DNA of 29,000 bases from Schoenoplectus triqueter (Eukaryota > Streptophyta > Magnoliopsida > Poales > Cyperaceae). The stretch lies in NCBI GenBank assembly GCA_964058805.1, contig CAXKVV010001279.1, positions 1-29,000 of the forward strand, read 5' to 3'. A program made the translations under genes and the position numbers. Below the pieces are notes generated by a model. That model was not told the DNA's origin, ran no database searches, and saw only the letters and a program-made list of their open reading frames with translations. Below are positions 19,758 to 29,000 of this stretch, in pieces. Every line of letters starts with the position of its first letter. Position 1 is the stretch's first letter.

Positions 19758-20166
19758 TTTTATATTTAAGTAAAAATAAAATAAAAATTAAATATTATGA
19801 TAAGTTATACGGAAATTCAAAATCTACACTCCACAAAATTATTACTCATGTGAAGTGTTCTCACTCTATGATATTGTCATTTATGTTGAGTGCTCTCATT
19901 TCATGGGATTACCATCCACGTGAAGTGACCGAATTTTAAATTCCCTCATCTCTTCTCCTCTTTGTTTTTCATATTGAATTAAATAAAAAATAAAAAAATT
20001 AACTATACATGGGTGATAAATTCATAGAGTGTGAGTATTCTATATAGATAATAATCTTGTGAAATGAGAGCACTCCACGTAAGTGCTAAATTCATAAAAT
20101 ATAGATTCTAAATTTCATCAATAATTTACTTTAATATTTAATTTTAATTTTATCTAAATATAAAAT
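19758..20166. repeat. long inverted repeat, probable MITE
   Basis: AAATTTTATATTTAAGTAAAA at the left is inverted as TAAATATAAAATTT on the right. Similarity continues inward through TTAAATATTA, AAAATCTACACTCCA/AGAATCTATATTTTA and GTG(A/G)AGTG(T/C)TCTCA for over 130 bp. Exact ends and duplication are unclear because a Tourist-like MITE starts 14 bp further on. Confidence 0.6.
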
Positions 20167-20179
20167 TTCTGGGAACTAA

Positions 20180-20525
20180 GACCCTATTCGGCAATTGTGG
20201 AATAGAGAAAAAATGTGGAATTATGTTGAAATAGTAACCGAACGAGTAAAGAATTGAATGGAATAGAGAAAAAAATGGAAATATACAGTCAAACCCTTTT
20301 TTTGTATTTCGGTCCCTCTCTATTTCATAGAACAAACTTTTCTCAATTTCAGGGAGTGATGAAATAGAGGACAAGTGTTTTTTTTATGGATCAGAATAGT
20401 CTCAATTCTCCTCTTCCATTATTCCTTTCTTACCGAATACGATTGAAATAGTTGAGAAAAGTGATCAATTTTTAATTCCATAATTTTTCAATTCCTTTAC
20501 AATTCTTTTATTTGCCGAACGGGCC
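20180..20525. mobile_element. Tourist-like MITE (346 bp)
   Basis: Left end GACCCTATTCGGCAA, right end inward GGCCCGTTCGGCAA, flanked by TAA at 20177-20179 and 20526-20528. GGSCC...TTCGGCAA ends with a TAA duplication are typical of PIF/Harbinger MITEs. The interior is rich in GGAATAGAG-type text. An open frame across it (20150-20374, -) is a by-product. Confidence 0.8.
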
Positions 20526-20660
20526 TAAAAGTGTAGAAGATTAGAAATGCGGTGCTTACGATATCATGTTCTCCATTTTATTATTGTTGATATTTTAAAA
20601 CAGAGAGAAGTAGCTCCGTATTTAAATGTGCCTCTTATTCTTATCCTGCACAGGTCTATA

Positions 20661-21171
20661 TAGAGGTGTGTAAACAGTCGATTCGGTTCAAACTAAAATA
20701 ATTATATATATCTGAAATTTTTTTGGTTTGTCAAATTATGAATCGAATCAAACTTCTAAAAATATCAACTGAATAAACCAAAAAAAATCGGTTTATTCGG
20801 TTAAACCGAAATTATATTATTTAAAGAGGAATAAAAATATAAAAAAATATTAAAATTGATAGAATAAATAAATAGTTTAAAAGATAAAAAAATAACTAAA
20901 TAAAAATTATAGAAAATAAATATATTCGGATTATTTTTGATATAATTCTTATTTATATTAAGTAAAATAAAATTATTTGATAAATTTTGGACTATTCGGT
21001 TTATTCGGTTTATCCGATTTAGAAAAATCAACATCAAACCAAAGAACAAAAATTGAATTAGCTAAAATTTTCAATCGAACATAAATTTATAAACCGAAAA
21101 TCGAACCAAATAATCTAAAATTTACAGATTCGGTTAAAAAATAATTAAACCGATTCATTTCCACAGCGCTA
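20661..21171. mobile_element. hAT-like MITE (511 bp)
   Basis: Left end TAGAGGTGTGTAAACAGTCG, right end inward TAGCGCTGTGGAAATGAATC, both followed by ATTCGGTT/ATCGGTTT. Flanks GGTCTATA (20653-20660) and GGTCCATA (21172-21179) agree at 7 of 8 bases. The interior is full of CGGTTTATTCGGTT and its inverse AACCGAA, a composition well known for hAT MITEs. No coding capacity. Confidence 0.8.
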
Positions 21172-21179
21172 GGTCCATA

Positions 21180-21492
21180 GGTCTGCACTCTGCACTAGCC
21201 TGCCGCTTGGTTCTAGGTACGCGCAAGCACTATTTGTGTTGCAGCAACTGTAAAATCATATTTCTATCCTTTTTTTTTTACAAAGGATAGGGGTGAAATT
21301 ATAAACTAATACTGGGTTGTAGCGGAAGAGTACAATTCTTCTTTTAGTACCTTATTCATGCTACCTAAATCAATTATACCTTTGGACTTTGGTGATATAA
21401 CTAATCTCTATGCTGCTAAAAAATATTTTTTTCCTTACAGTATTCCTCCAAAGCAGAGGAAACTTTTATATAGTTGATTCCATTCTTCTTCT
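21180..21492. other. intergenic DNA
   Basis: Short stretch between two MITEs. I see no gene. Confidence 0.35.
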
Positions 21493-21501
21493 AATTTTTA
21501 T

Positions 21502-22043
21502 GGATAAATTTCACTAAATTATACATTAAAAATTTATTTGGTCATTTAAACTTTTATTTATTCATTTTTAGTTAATAAATTTTGATGTTTATGTATGTTT
21601 CATCACTCAGTTTTTTTCATCCAAACTTAACGAAATACTTTACATGACCTTGTAATAAATTGAAATATCTTTAATCATAAAATATTTATTTCCAATTATA
21701 GTATATGTTAGGATTTCTAAATAAAATATGAAATTAGAAAAACTTCTTCAAACAAATAAAGTAGATGGTTGATATAAATTAGCTTATTAAGTTATATGCT
21801 CAATTATATAAAAATGCTATGAATAGTAAAATAAATAATAATTTATCAATCTTATTTAAAAATAATTAACATACATGTTCATATATTATTATATTTTTTT
21901 GTTAAGTTTGGATGAAAAAATTATTAGAGTGACCAAATTTGGATAAATATCAAAGTTTAGTGATTAAAAATGAATAAATAAAAGTTGGATGACCTAAATA
22001 TGAATTTGAGATATAATTTAGTGACCTTTCAGAAAATTTACCC
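21502..22043. mobile_element. MULE-type MITE (542 bp)
   Basis: Perfect 9-bp duplication AATTTTTAT (21493-21501; 22044-22052). Ends are GGATAAATTTC and, inward from the right, GGGTAAATTTTC. The inverted repeats run about 140 bp and include ACTTTTATTTATTCATTTTTA and TTTCATCCAAACTTAAC. A 9-bp duplication with long inverted repeats is the Mutator-like signature. The frame at 21985-22194 is incidental. Confidence 0.88.
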
Positions 22044-22052
22044 AATTTTTAT

Positions 22053-24130
22053 TGGCATTTTAAAGATAGAAATCAAGTACATAGAAATGGCACATGGAAC
22101 TGAATTTATCAATACTAATCTACCTCTCCTATTGATAGTAATTTACCTCTTTAATTATCTATTTTTTTTTTCAATTTTGTGCACTGATAGGTAAAATATA
22201 TATCCATAATTTAAATGAAGTTCATACAAAATGTCTGAATGTAACGCTGTAGTGTTTTTTTAACGTCTCTTTGTTTGTGCGGTCAATTGGCAACAAAACA
22301 TATACTTATATTATTATTATTTTAACTTTATATATATTATTAGTCAGTGCTAGCTAATAATACAACCCCAAAATTTGAGACCGAACTTAGACCCCAAAAA
22401 GTAACTAATAATGCTATATAATAAATTATAAACCAAATGGATACGAGCTACGACAAACTTTGAAAGCTCCCATGCTATTAAACAATGAAAATATTAGGAA
22501 AAACAAACTAGCTAGCAACCAAAAAATACCGATTATTAGAAGTATAATAACTTTAGAGAGGTACCGTACGGACACGTCTACAGTATAATAATATATATGA
22601 TATTCAACAGACGGTCTGATTTGAGTGTTTCAAATCAGTATGATTGGTGCTTTGTTTAACTTTTTATGCTACAGCTAAGAAATTATCTACAATTTCAGAA
22701 CATTAAAAATCAAATTATCTTAATTAATTAGAAAAATATCATCACCGACTCTCGAGTCTATCGCGTTATGTAAGTTGAATATTTCTCTGACTATATTATT
22801 TATGATATTTAACAAATAATTTTTATACTCAACGAGCGATAATTTCCAATTTCTTTTTAATTTGATTATATTAATTAATTGCAGCATTCTTCCCAACTCA
22901 AATATTTATATCGACCATTAAATAAATAGCAAACTCATACTTTTTGTTTTTCCTGATCTATAATGTATATACAAATACAACTTGAAGGATTTCGAAAATA
23001 ATGAAATTCGGCAGGCACACCTTACGTTTTCGAAAAAAATAATGTACAACTTGCAGAATTAAATAAAATTGAAGAACACATCTACTACAAGAAATTAAAG
23101 TAGGGTATATATTCACTTATTAAGTGATAATATATTTTAACAGAAAGTAGTTTTAAAATATAATTTTACTCACAGTTCAAGGGATAGATTCTCACAGAGA
23201 CTTTAAGAAAGGTATTCGTTCAAACTATCTTAGACGATAAATATGAATGAAATATTTATGAGCTTTTTTTATTTATTTAACTAAAGAAAAGACACGCCGA
23301 ACAATTTTTGAAAAATCGTGCAGTGACCCTTTTTAATGAGCATGATTGATAATTCATAAATGCTCTTCACACCAATTCTATTTGCCGTGTGAGACGCATG
23401 ACTGAGAAAAAAAGAAACTATTTATTAAAGTACAAAGGAAATAAGAAAGGTGAACAAATAAAAGTGGGAGAATTAGTAATGATTTAATAATTAATAACAA
23501 ACGTACTTCATTGCGACGTGAAGCTAATTAAAAAAGAACCGACATAATATGACTTTTTAACAATGTTTCAATCACAATAATTGCATCTATCATTAGAAAA
23601 GGAGAGTGCTTAGTAATCTGTATTATAATTGCATTACAAACCTAAATTAAAAGTTGCATGGATGGATGAAAAAGATTGAAAATTATACAGAATTGACCTC
23701 TCGCTGTCTCAACAAAAGCTTTAATTTTAAATCCAGCCTCACAATTAAATTGGGTTGGATTGCTTTGCGCCACTGCAAAATAATTATTATAATATGCTCA
23801 TAATTATCTTCACAAGTGCCACTTAAGTTATCCGCCTCCGAAAGATAAAATTAACCATTTTTTTTTCTATAAAAAAAGATGGAAGTCAAGTGTGGAATTG
23901 ATGGTCAGATGTCTACCTATAAAGAACTTTCAGATGAAAATTTGTTATATTATCTTCTACATGCATGTCATTTTCCTTATCACTAGATTAAAAGCTAATT
24001 CTCCAGTTAATTTTTTTTAACATTGCACTGTGTGATATATATGTTTCAAATTTCATTTCAAAATTAAAATTTATGAAAGAGGACTCCCAATCCTTTTTAG
24101 TTTTTGTAAAGTAGAAATGATCTAATAAAT
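22053..24130. other. AT-rich intergenic DNA without a recognisable gene
   Basis: Two kilobases with many stops in all frames, no convincing codon run, and no paired inverted ends that I could find by eye. It may hold old transposon remnants. Confidence 0.35.
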
Positions 24131-24430
24131 TGAATAACAAAGAAGTGATTTTGATTTATATCATTTAGTAAATTCTTTATATCAAAATCTCATCGGATAT
24201 AATTTTTTTTTATTTTAGAGTACTTAATTAAGTATTTAGTTTGGATTTTTAAGAAGGCTTATTTTCATAAGTAAATATTAATTATTTTATTATTATTGTG
24301 GAGTCGTTTCTAAAATAAAAAAATGATATTCTATAAGTTTTTTACGCAAATAAATTATTGAGCTACATAAATTAAGATTAAAAAATATTAAAGTATTTTT
24401 TAGTTAAAAGCACAAAATGAGATTCTGCTT
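24131..24430. repeat. degenerate copy of the foldback-core repeat
   Basis: TTGATTTATATC, then AAATTCTTTATATCAAAATC, TTTTAGAGTACTTAA, a TTATTTTCATA segment and AGTATTTTTTAGTTAAAAGCAC follow in the same order as at 3.1-3.75 kb, and the core matches the arms of the 16.1-kb element. Ends are not resolved. Confidence 0.5.
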
Positions 24431-26280
24431 GTAGGAACATCCTAGTTTTCCTCATCATGAGTTATAAACATGATAGTATGTCAAATTAATTATCTATATA
24501 TGGAACTATAAAAAATACTTAATTTCAACTTATAAATCCGTGATTCAAGACATTTAGATCCACGCTCAGCAGATTTATATAGATCTAAATCACTTATTTA
24601 ACCTTTAAGTTGTTAAATGATAAGTTGATACCATATCAAAAAAAAATCTATACGAACATAAAAGATGAAACTTAAAGGATTAAATATTTACGCAATCAAA
24701 TAAAACATTTATGTATGTGAAGGCAAACATCAGATTCCAGAAAAGCTGTATACAGAGGGAAAGAACCTCTGAAACTCGAATGCAACAAGCATAATAAAGG
24801 AAGTTGTCGTTTGATTTGTGTCAATGCAAGAATCTCTAACAAAATATTATCAAGTGCAAAGGGAGGGCGAATACATTAAAGAAGGCAACGTTTTGATAAA
24901 TTACTGTTATAAAATATTATTTGGTATCAGATTTTAAGGGTTTATAACTTTACTTTGGACTATAATTTAAGGTGTGAATCCAATTGCAATCTAGCCGAAG
25001 GACCTTTTATCAATATATCTTCTTCTGTAGTTTTAGATCTCGAGGATGGGCATTTTTTTATTTGAAATATTACATTGCTAGCGATACTACAAAATTAACC
25101 ACAGCCACCCTACATTTTGCAAAACAAATTTCTTGAATATTTTTCTATTCTCTTTCCCTTCTCAATTAGTTTTAGTATTAGATTTTAGTTTAATTATATT
25201 AATTGTACCTATTTTTTGTTTCATGAATCATAGTCAAACTTGTCCCATTATTATACTTTCTTCATATTTTAAACCTTCTTATTACAACTTGTGTATAAAA
25301 CTAATGTGAAGAGTTGATACATTACAAATGATATTTCAAAGAATAAGATTCGAATAACATTCGAATGATACTATTTGAGAACAAGATGATATTTCAAAGA
25401 ATTCAAACTATTTCTCTATTAAACTTCAATCAAATTACAAACACACACAACTATTTTTTATTTCTCTTTAATATTATTTTCTGCTTTATCTTTTTTCATA
25501 GTATAATACCTCTATTTATACTAATTAATGTCTTTAATGCATCTTACATAAAATCTTAAACATTCTTAATATTATTATATATCTTAACATAAAATCTCAA
25601 TCATTCATTGTGCTAATTGCATGCCCTAAACACTTTAGGCAACACAAATAATACACTTTCCTTCTCTCCCAACATATTTTTAGATTTTGTCAATATCTTG
25701 TAAATATTATTGATTTTTTTTTCAAATCTCGAGACTTGAAGAATATCATTTTCAACACTAAATATGTTATTTAACTTTGATAACCAAAAATAATAGTACC
25801 AATTCAATTTATATAATGTCATCTGCGAACTATAATTAATAAACCAGATTAGATGATCAAAGTTACTGATTTGAATTCAATAAAAAAAATGGTTTGCACA
25901 AACACTGGAAAAGTCAAATATTTTAGAATGTTTTCTCTTTCACTAAAGATCAGTACTTTCGAATAATATGATAAAAAAAATCATTGATGTTTTCAACACG
26001 GATTTCTTGCATCAAACTAAACTAGTATTAATTACATTTTTTCAAATAAAAAGAATGATTATAAGTTCATTAAGTTCCATAAATCGCTCATCACTTGGTA
26101 CAAATTATCGTATTCTTTAAAAAATTTCGTTATTATTATTAATTTATTATCATCTTCAAGTACATCTAAGCACGTGTAAGGAGTGGTTTTCGTGTACTCA
26201 AATCGAGCTTTCGTTTTAGCGAAATAAAATCAAGCTTTTAAAAAAGACGAAATAAATCTTTCCAATTATTTTTTCCTATT
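24431..26280. other. AT-rich intergenic DNA, distal promoter region of PIP5K at its right end
   Basis: No supported gene. A 15-bp direct repeat, GATATTTCAAAGAAT, occurs at about 25330 and 25387. The last few hundred bases probably include the promoter of the downstream kinase gene. Confidence 0.35.
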
Positions 26281-27115
26281 TTCCCTCTTCCTTCGAGACA
26301 AAAACTAAACCGTGGAAGACTTGAAGCATACCCACTCCTCTCTGTTTCTCTCCCCCCTCCTCCAGTAGCTTCTCTGCTCTGCCTCGTTCGTGTCCCTTTT
26401 TCAGAGATAAAAGCCCGATTCTTGTCGCTCAAACCTCTCTCATTAGATCTTGTACTGTTGATGCCTCTTGAACAAATCAATCCAAGAGCAAGTTGTAAGC
26501 CCCTCCCTCTTATCCTTTTTGTTCTTCCTAATATAGGTTTAGTCTTGCTCCTATTGCAATGTTTTAGAAGAAAACATTTGTTTTAGTTACAAATACAAAA
26601 GAACCTTCTTGAGGAACCAATTAATTGATTAAGATTCGTAATTTTTTTGAGGAGCTTGTAGAAACAGTTTACCATGAGATATTTCTCTATTTAAAAGTTC
26701 AAGTTTTGGTTGTTGACAAATACAGCTAAAAATGGTGATTGTTTTGCTTCCTCTAAATCCGATGCCTCATATTCAGACTTTGTTATCTTCTGTCTCAACG
26801 TGTGGCGCCCTTCTGTAAATTAACTTCCTAGATCAATCAGCATAATTCAAGAGCAACTGCTTTGTTTGAGACAGATTATGGTGCTGGTTAGCAGATGAGC
26901 TGATTTGTACAGAATATTGCCAGTACAGGCTATAGTTGAAACATGCTTTTGGTTCTCAGATTTAAGCTTTCTAAAAAAAAAAACAGCTTCATGACCTGGT
27001 AGGTGTGGCACTGAAGTCATATGCATAAACAGTAAATTGCCCGATCTTACTTACCAATTGGAACCTTGATTTGTGAACAGAGGTCTTTAATTCTAAAATA
27101 TTTATTTATTTTTAG
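26281..27115 (+). other. PIP5K 5' leader exon and 621-bp leader intron
   Basis: A C/T-rich stretch (about 26330-26420) resembles a plant 5' UTR. A donor GTAAGC lies at 26495 and an acceptor TTTATTTTTAG at 27115, giving an intron of 26495-27115 before the coding exon. Long leader introns are common in plant signalling genes. The transcription start cannot be seen from the sequence. Confidence 0.5.
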
Positions 27116-27237
27116 GTCACTATAAACGAGGGAAAGAGTGGTTTTGTTTCTTGATTTTAGTGCATGTCAACCCACACAATAACCTCCGTCGAGCCAGGAG
27201 CTGCCACATGTTCAGGCATATCTGGGCTCCACCGTGA
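26461..27237 (+). other. upstream ORF overlapping the PIP5K start (51 codons if spliced)
   Basis: An ATG at 26461 (MPLEQINPRAS) lies in the leader exon. If the 26495-27115 intron is removed, the frame continues to a TGA at 27235-27237. It thus runs past the PIP5K ATG at 27164 in another frame and overlaps it by 74 nt. Such an overlapping uORF would lower translation of the main frame unless bypassed by leaky scanning or another start site. Confidence 0.4.
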
Positions 27238-29000
27238 TGCCAGTTGCAACCTAGAACAAATTCTCTTTCAAGGTTTAACCCCATCTAGCAGTCAAGACAT
27301 AGATGCCAGGTTTCAAGTTGGCAAGGTTATCCTTCAGAACGGGGACAGCTATTCAGGCACACTATTGGGTAACCTGCCCGAAGGATCTGGCAAGTATATA
27401 TGGTCTGATGGATGCACTTATGATGGTGAATGGAGGCGAGGAATGAGGCATGGAGTTGGGAAAACCATATGGCCTGATGGGTGTATCTATGAAGGAGAGT
27501 ATTCAGGTGGGTACATGCACGGTACAGGTACATTTCTCCGACCTGATACCTTGACATACAAAGGTCGATTTAAGTTGAATTTAAAGCATGGGTTAGGGTT
27601 TCAGACATTTCCAAGTGGAGATGTATTTGAAGGTTCGTGGATTCAAGGCTCGATAGAAGGTCATGGTAAGTACACATGGTGTAATGGGAATGTCTATGAT
27701 GGAAACATGAAAGATGGCTTGATGAGTGGCAAAGGAACACTTACATGGAAAAATGGCGACACATATGAGGGAAATTGGCTTAATGGCATGATGCATGGTT
27801 ATGGTGTTTACACTTGGAATGATGGAGGATGCTATGTTGGCACATGGACAAGAGGACTAAAAGATGGAAAAGGTGTGTTTTACCCCAAAGGATGTACTGT
27901 CCCATCCACAGATGAGCTATATATTAATGTTCTCAGAAAAAAAGGCTTGTTACCTGATTTAAGAAGGCACAATAGTCCAGGATCACGAATCCTTCACTCC
28001 TCAACAGTTGATATGGGAAATATCAAAATAGGTATGGATAATGAAAGGTCCAGGTTGAGAAGTATGCCATTGGAAAGAAGGTGGAGTCTTGAGGGGGCAA
28101 TGATAGAAAAGATTGTAGGGGATTGTGAGGATCAGGTACAGGCTGAGACTGGTGCACCAATCTTGGAGAGGGAATATATGCAAGGGGTTCTGATCAGTGA
28201 GGTGGTGATGAGTGGTGCATTCCAAGTGTCTTCTAGAAAGGCAAAGAAGCGTCAGAGGAGGATGGTAAGGGATATTAAGAAGCCAGGAGAGACGATTATT
28301 AAGGGGCATAGGAGTTATGACCTTATGCTTAGTCTTCAGCTTGGCATTAGGTAAGTTGGTTTCTTATGTTTTATTATTGTTGATTCTTGATTCTTATATC
28401 AAAATAATATTTTTTTTTCTAAGTAGAGAGAATCACTATACTCTTATTCATTTTCATTTAGTTTTGGTAACTTCATATGACTTCGGGGTGGGCTATGGAT
28501 TAGTGTACTGAGTTTAGTTACTGTTGATTGAAATATATTTTCTGGTAATTGATCTGATTTGGTAGGTTGATTGAAATATTTTTCTGGTATGTTATTGCTT
28601 GTTGGGGCAATTTGATTCTATTTGGGTTCTGGAGTGGATGTTTGTACTGTAAAATTTGGTCAAGCAAATTGAGTTAAGAATATGGTTAATCTGGTATTTC
28701 TTGTATGGTACTGCACTGAGGGTGATTCTACAGTTATGATGTTATTCATGATAGTATTATTATACTATCATACTAATCACTGTTGCCAACTGTTTTATTA
28801 TATCGGTTAGCAACATCTATTAACAAAGCTCAACAGTGTTTGAACAGTATTACAATATTGATTAGGTACACAGTTGGAAAAATCACACCTATACAGAGGC
28901 GCGAGGTGCGTTCATCTGATTTTGGTCGAAGAGCTAGCTTCTGGATGAACTTCCCAAAAGAAGGCTCGCAGCTGACACCTCCGCACCGTGCCCAGGAGCA
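27164..29000 (+). CDS. PIP5K: phosphatidylinositol-4-phosphate 5-kinase with MORN repeats (5' part)
   Basis: Makes PtdIns(4,5)P2 from PtdIns4P at the plasma membrane in plants. Exon 1 is 27164-28350 (395 codons plus 2 nt). The intron 28351-28865 is GT..AG, and exon 2 runs from 28866 beyond the window. The start is secure: an in-frame TAG is at 27158-27160. After a ~55-residue leader come eight MORN repeats at residues ~63-243 (YDGEWRRGMRHGVG, YEGNWLNGMMHGYG and so on), then a basic linker (KAKKRQRR at ~359). The start of the conserved kinase region follows (GHRSYDLMLSLQLGIR, then YTVGKITPIQRREVR, SFWMNFPKEGSQLTPPH). The catalytic and activation-loop parts lie outside the window. MORN and linker text look most like the Arabidopsis PIP5K7/8/9 group, PIP5K9 above all; the paralogue assignment is from memory. 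Confidence 0.93.

Noticed and set aside
20801..21049. 82-codon minus-strand ORF, Asn/Ile/Phe-rich
   Set aside because: It is low-complexity sequence wholly inside the hAT-like MITE.
22053..26280. Hidden gene in the long AT-rich intervals
   Set aside because: No frame has protein-like composition and I could not join exons with sensible splice sites; short frames at 25365-25559 and 25613-25822 are AT-rich noise.
27327..27796. Minus-strand frames under the MORN repeats
   Set aside because: They are antisense shadows of a strongly recognisable coding exon; their open state comes from codon bias in the repeats.
28748..28771. Perfect hairpin ATGATAGTAT...ATACTATCAT in the PIP5K intron
   Set aside because: It is short, AT-rich and within an intron; a regulatory or miRNA role cannot be supported.

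Overview
This is an AT-rich eudicot plant nuclear window. The evidence is intron-split genes with GT/AG junctions, a nucleus-encoded plastid ribosomal protein, a plant-type MORN-PIP5K, and plant transposon families (RTE LINE, long LTR, Tourist/hAT/MULE MITEs, Helitron). I cannot place it below eudicot.

Genes sit at the edges. Bases 1-93 look like the last codons of an upstream + strand gene. A complete six-exon gene for plastid ribosomal protein bL9 (196 aa) runs 1014-2677 (+). A two-exon gene for a 79-residue charged protein that I do not recognise is at 4064-4434 (-). At the right edge, 27164-29000 (+), is the 5' part of a phosphatidylinositol-4-phosphate 5-kinase with eight MORN repeats. 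It is preceded by a pyrimidine-rich leader, a 621-bp leader intron and an overlapping upstream ORF. These genes are not functionally linked in any way I can see.

The 22 kb between 4.5 and 26.3 kb holds no host gene that I can support and is largely layered transposable elements. (i) A 5'-truncated RTE-type LINE (9378-14164, -) has a 17-bp target duplication. It was later split inside its reverse transcriptase by a 2102-bp solo LTR (10792-12893) with a 5-bp duplication; taking the LTR out rejoins the LINE frame exactly. (ii) A 1387-bp element with long terminal inverted repeats (7095-8481) carries GC-richer, gene-like filler. (iii) A run of short elements follows: a Helitron-like element (15507-15943), three foldback elements lined up on TA tracts (16090-17375), two hAT-like elements (17858-18718, 20661-21171), a foldback MITE (18874-19204), a long inverted repeat (about 19758-20166), a Tourist-like MITE (20180-20525) and a MULE-type MITE (21502-22043). 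A further MITE at 5229-5523 has an empty-site paralogue inside the same window.

The most unusual signal is in the foldback elements at 16.1-16.9 kb. Two elements with unrelated end sequences share the same terminal design: a 16-bp palindrome of form GTG...CAC, then exactly 11 nt, then a third copy of the half-site. This holds at all four ends. A third element has almost the same inner arms as the first but unrelated ends. Degenerate relatives of the inner core lie at 3.0-3.8 kb and 24.1-24.4 kb.
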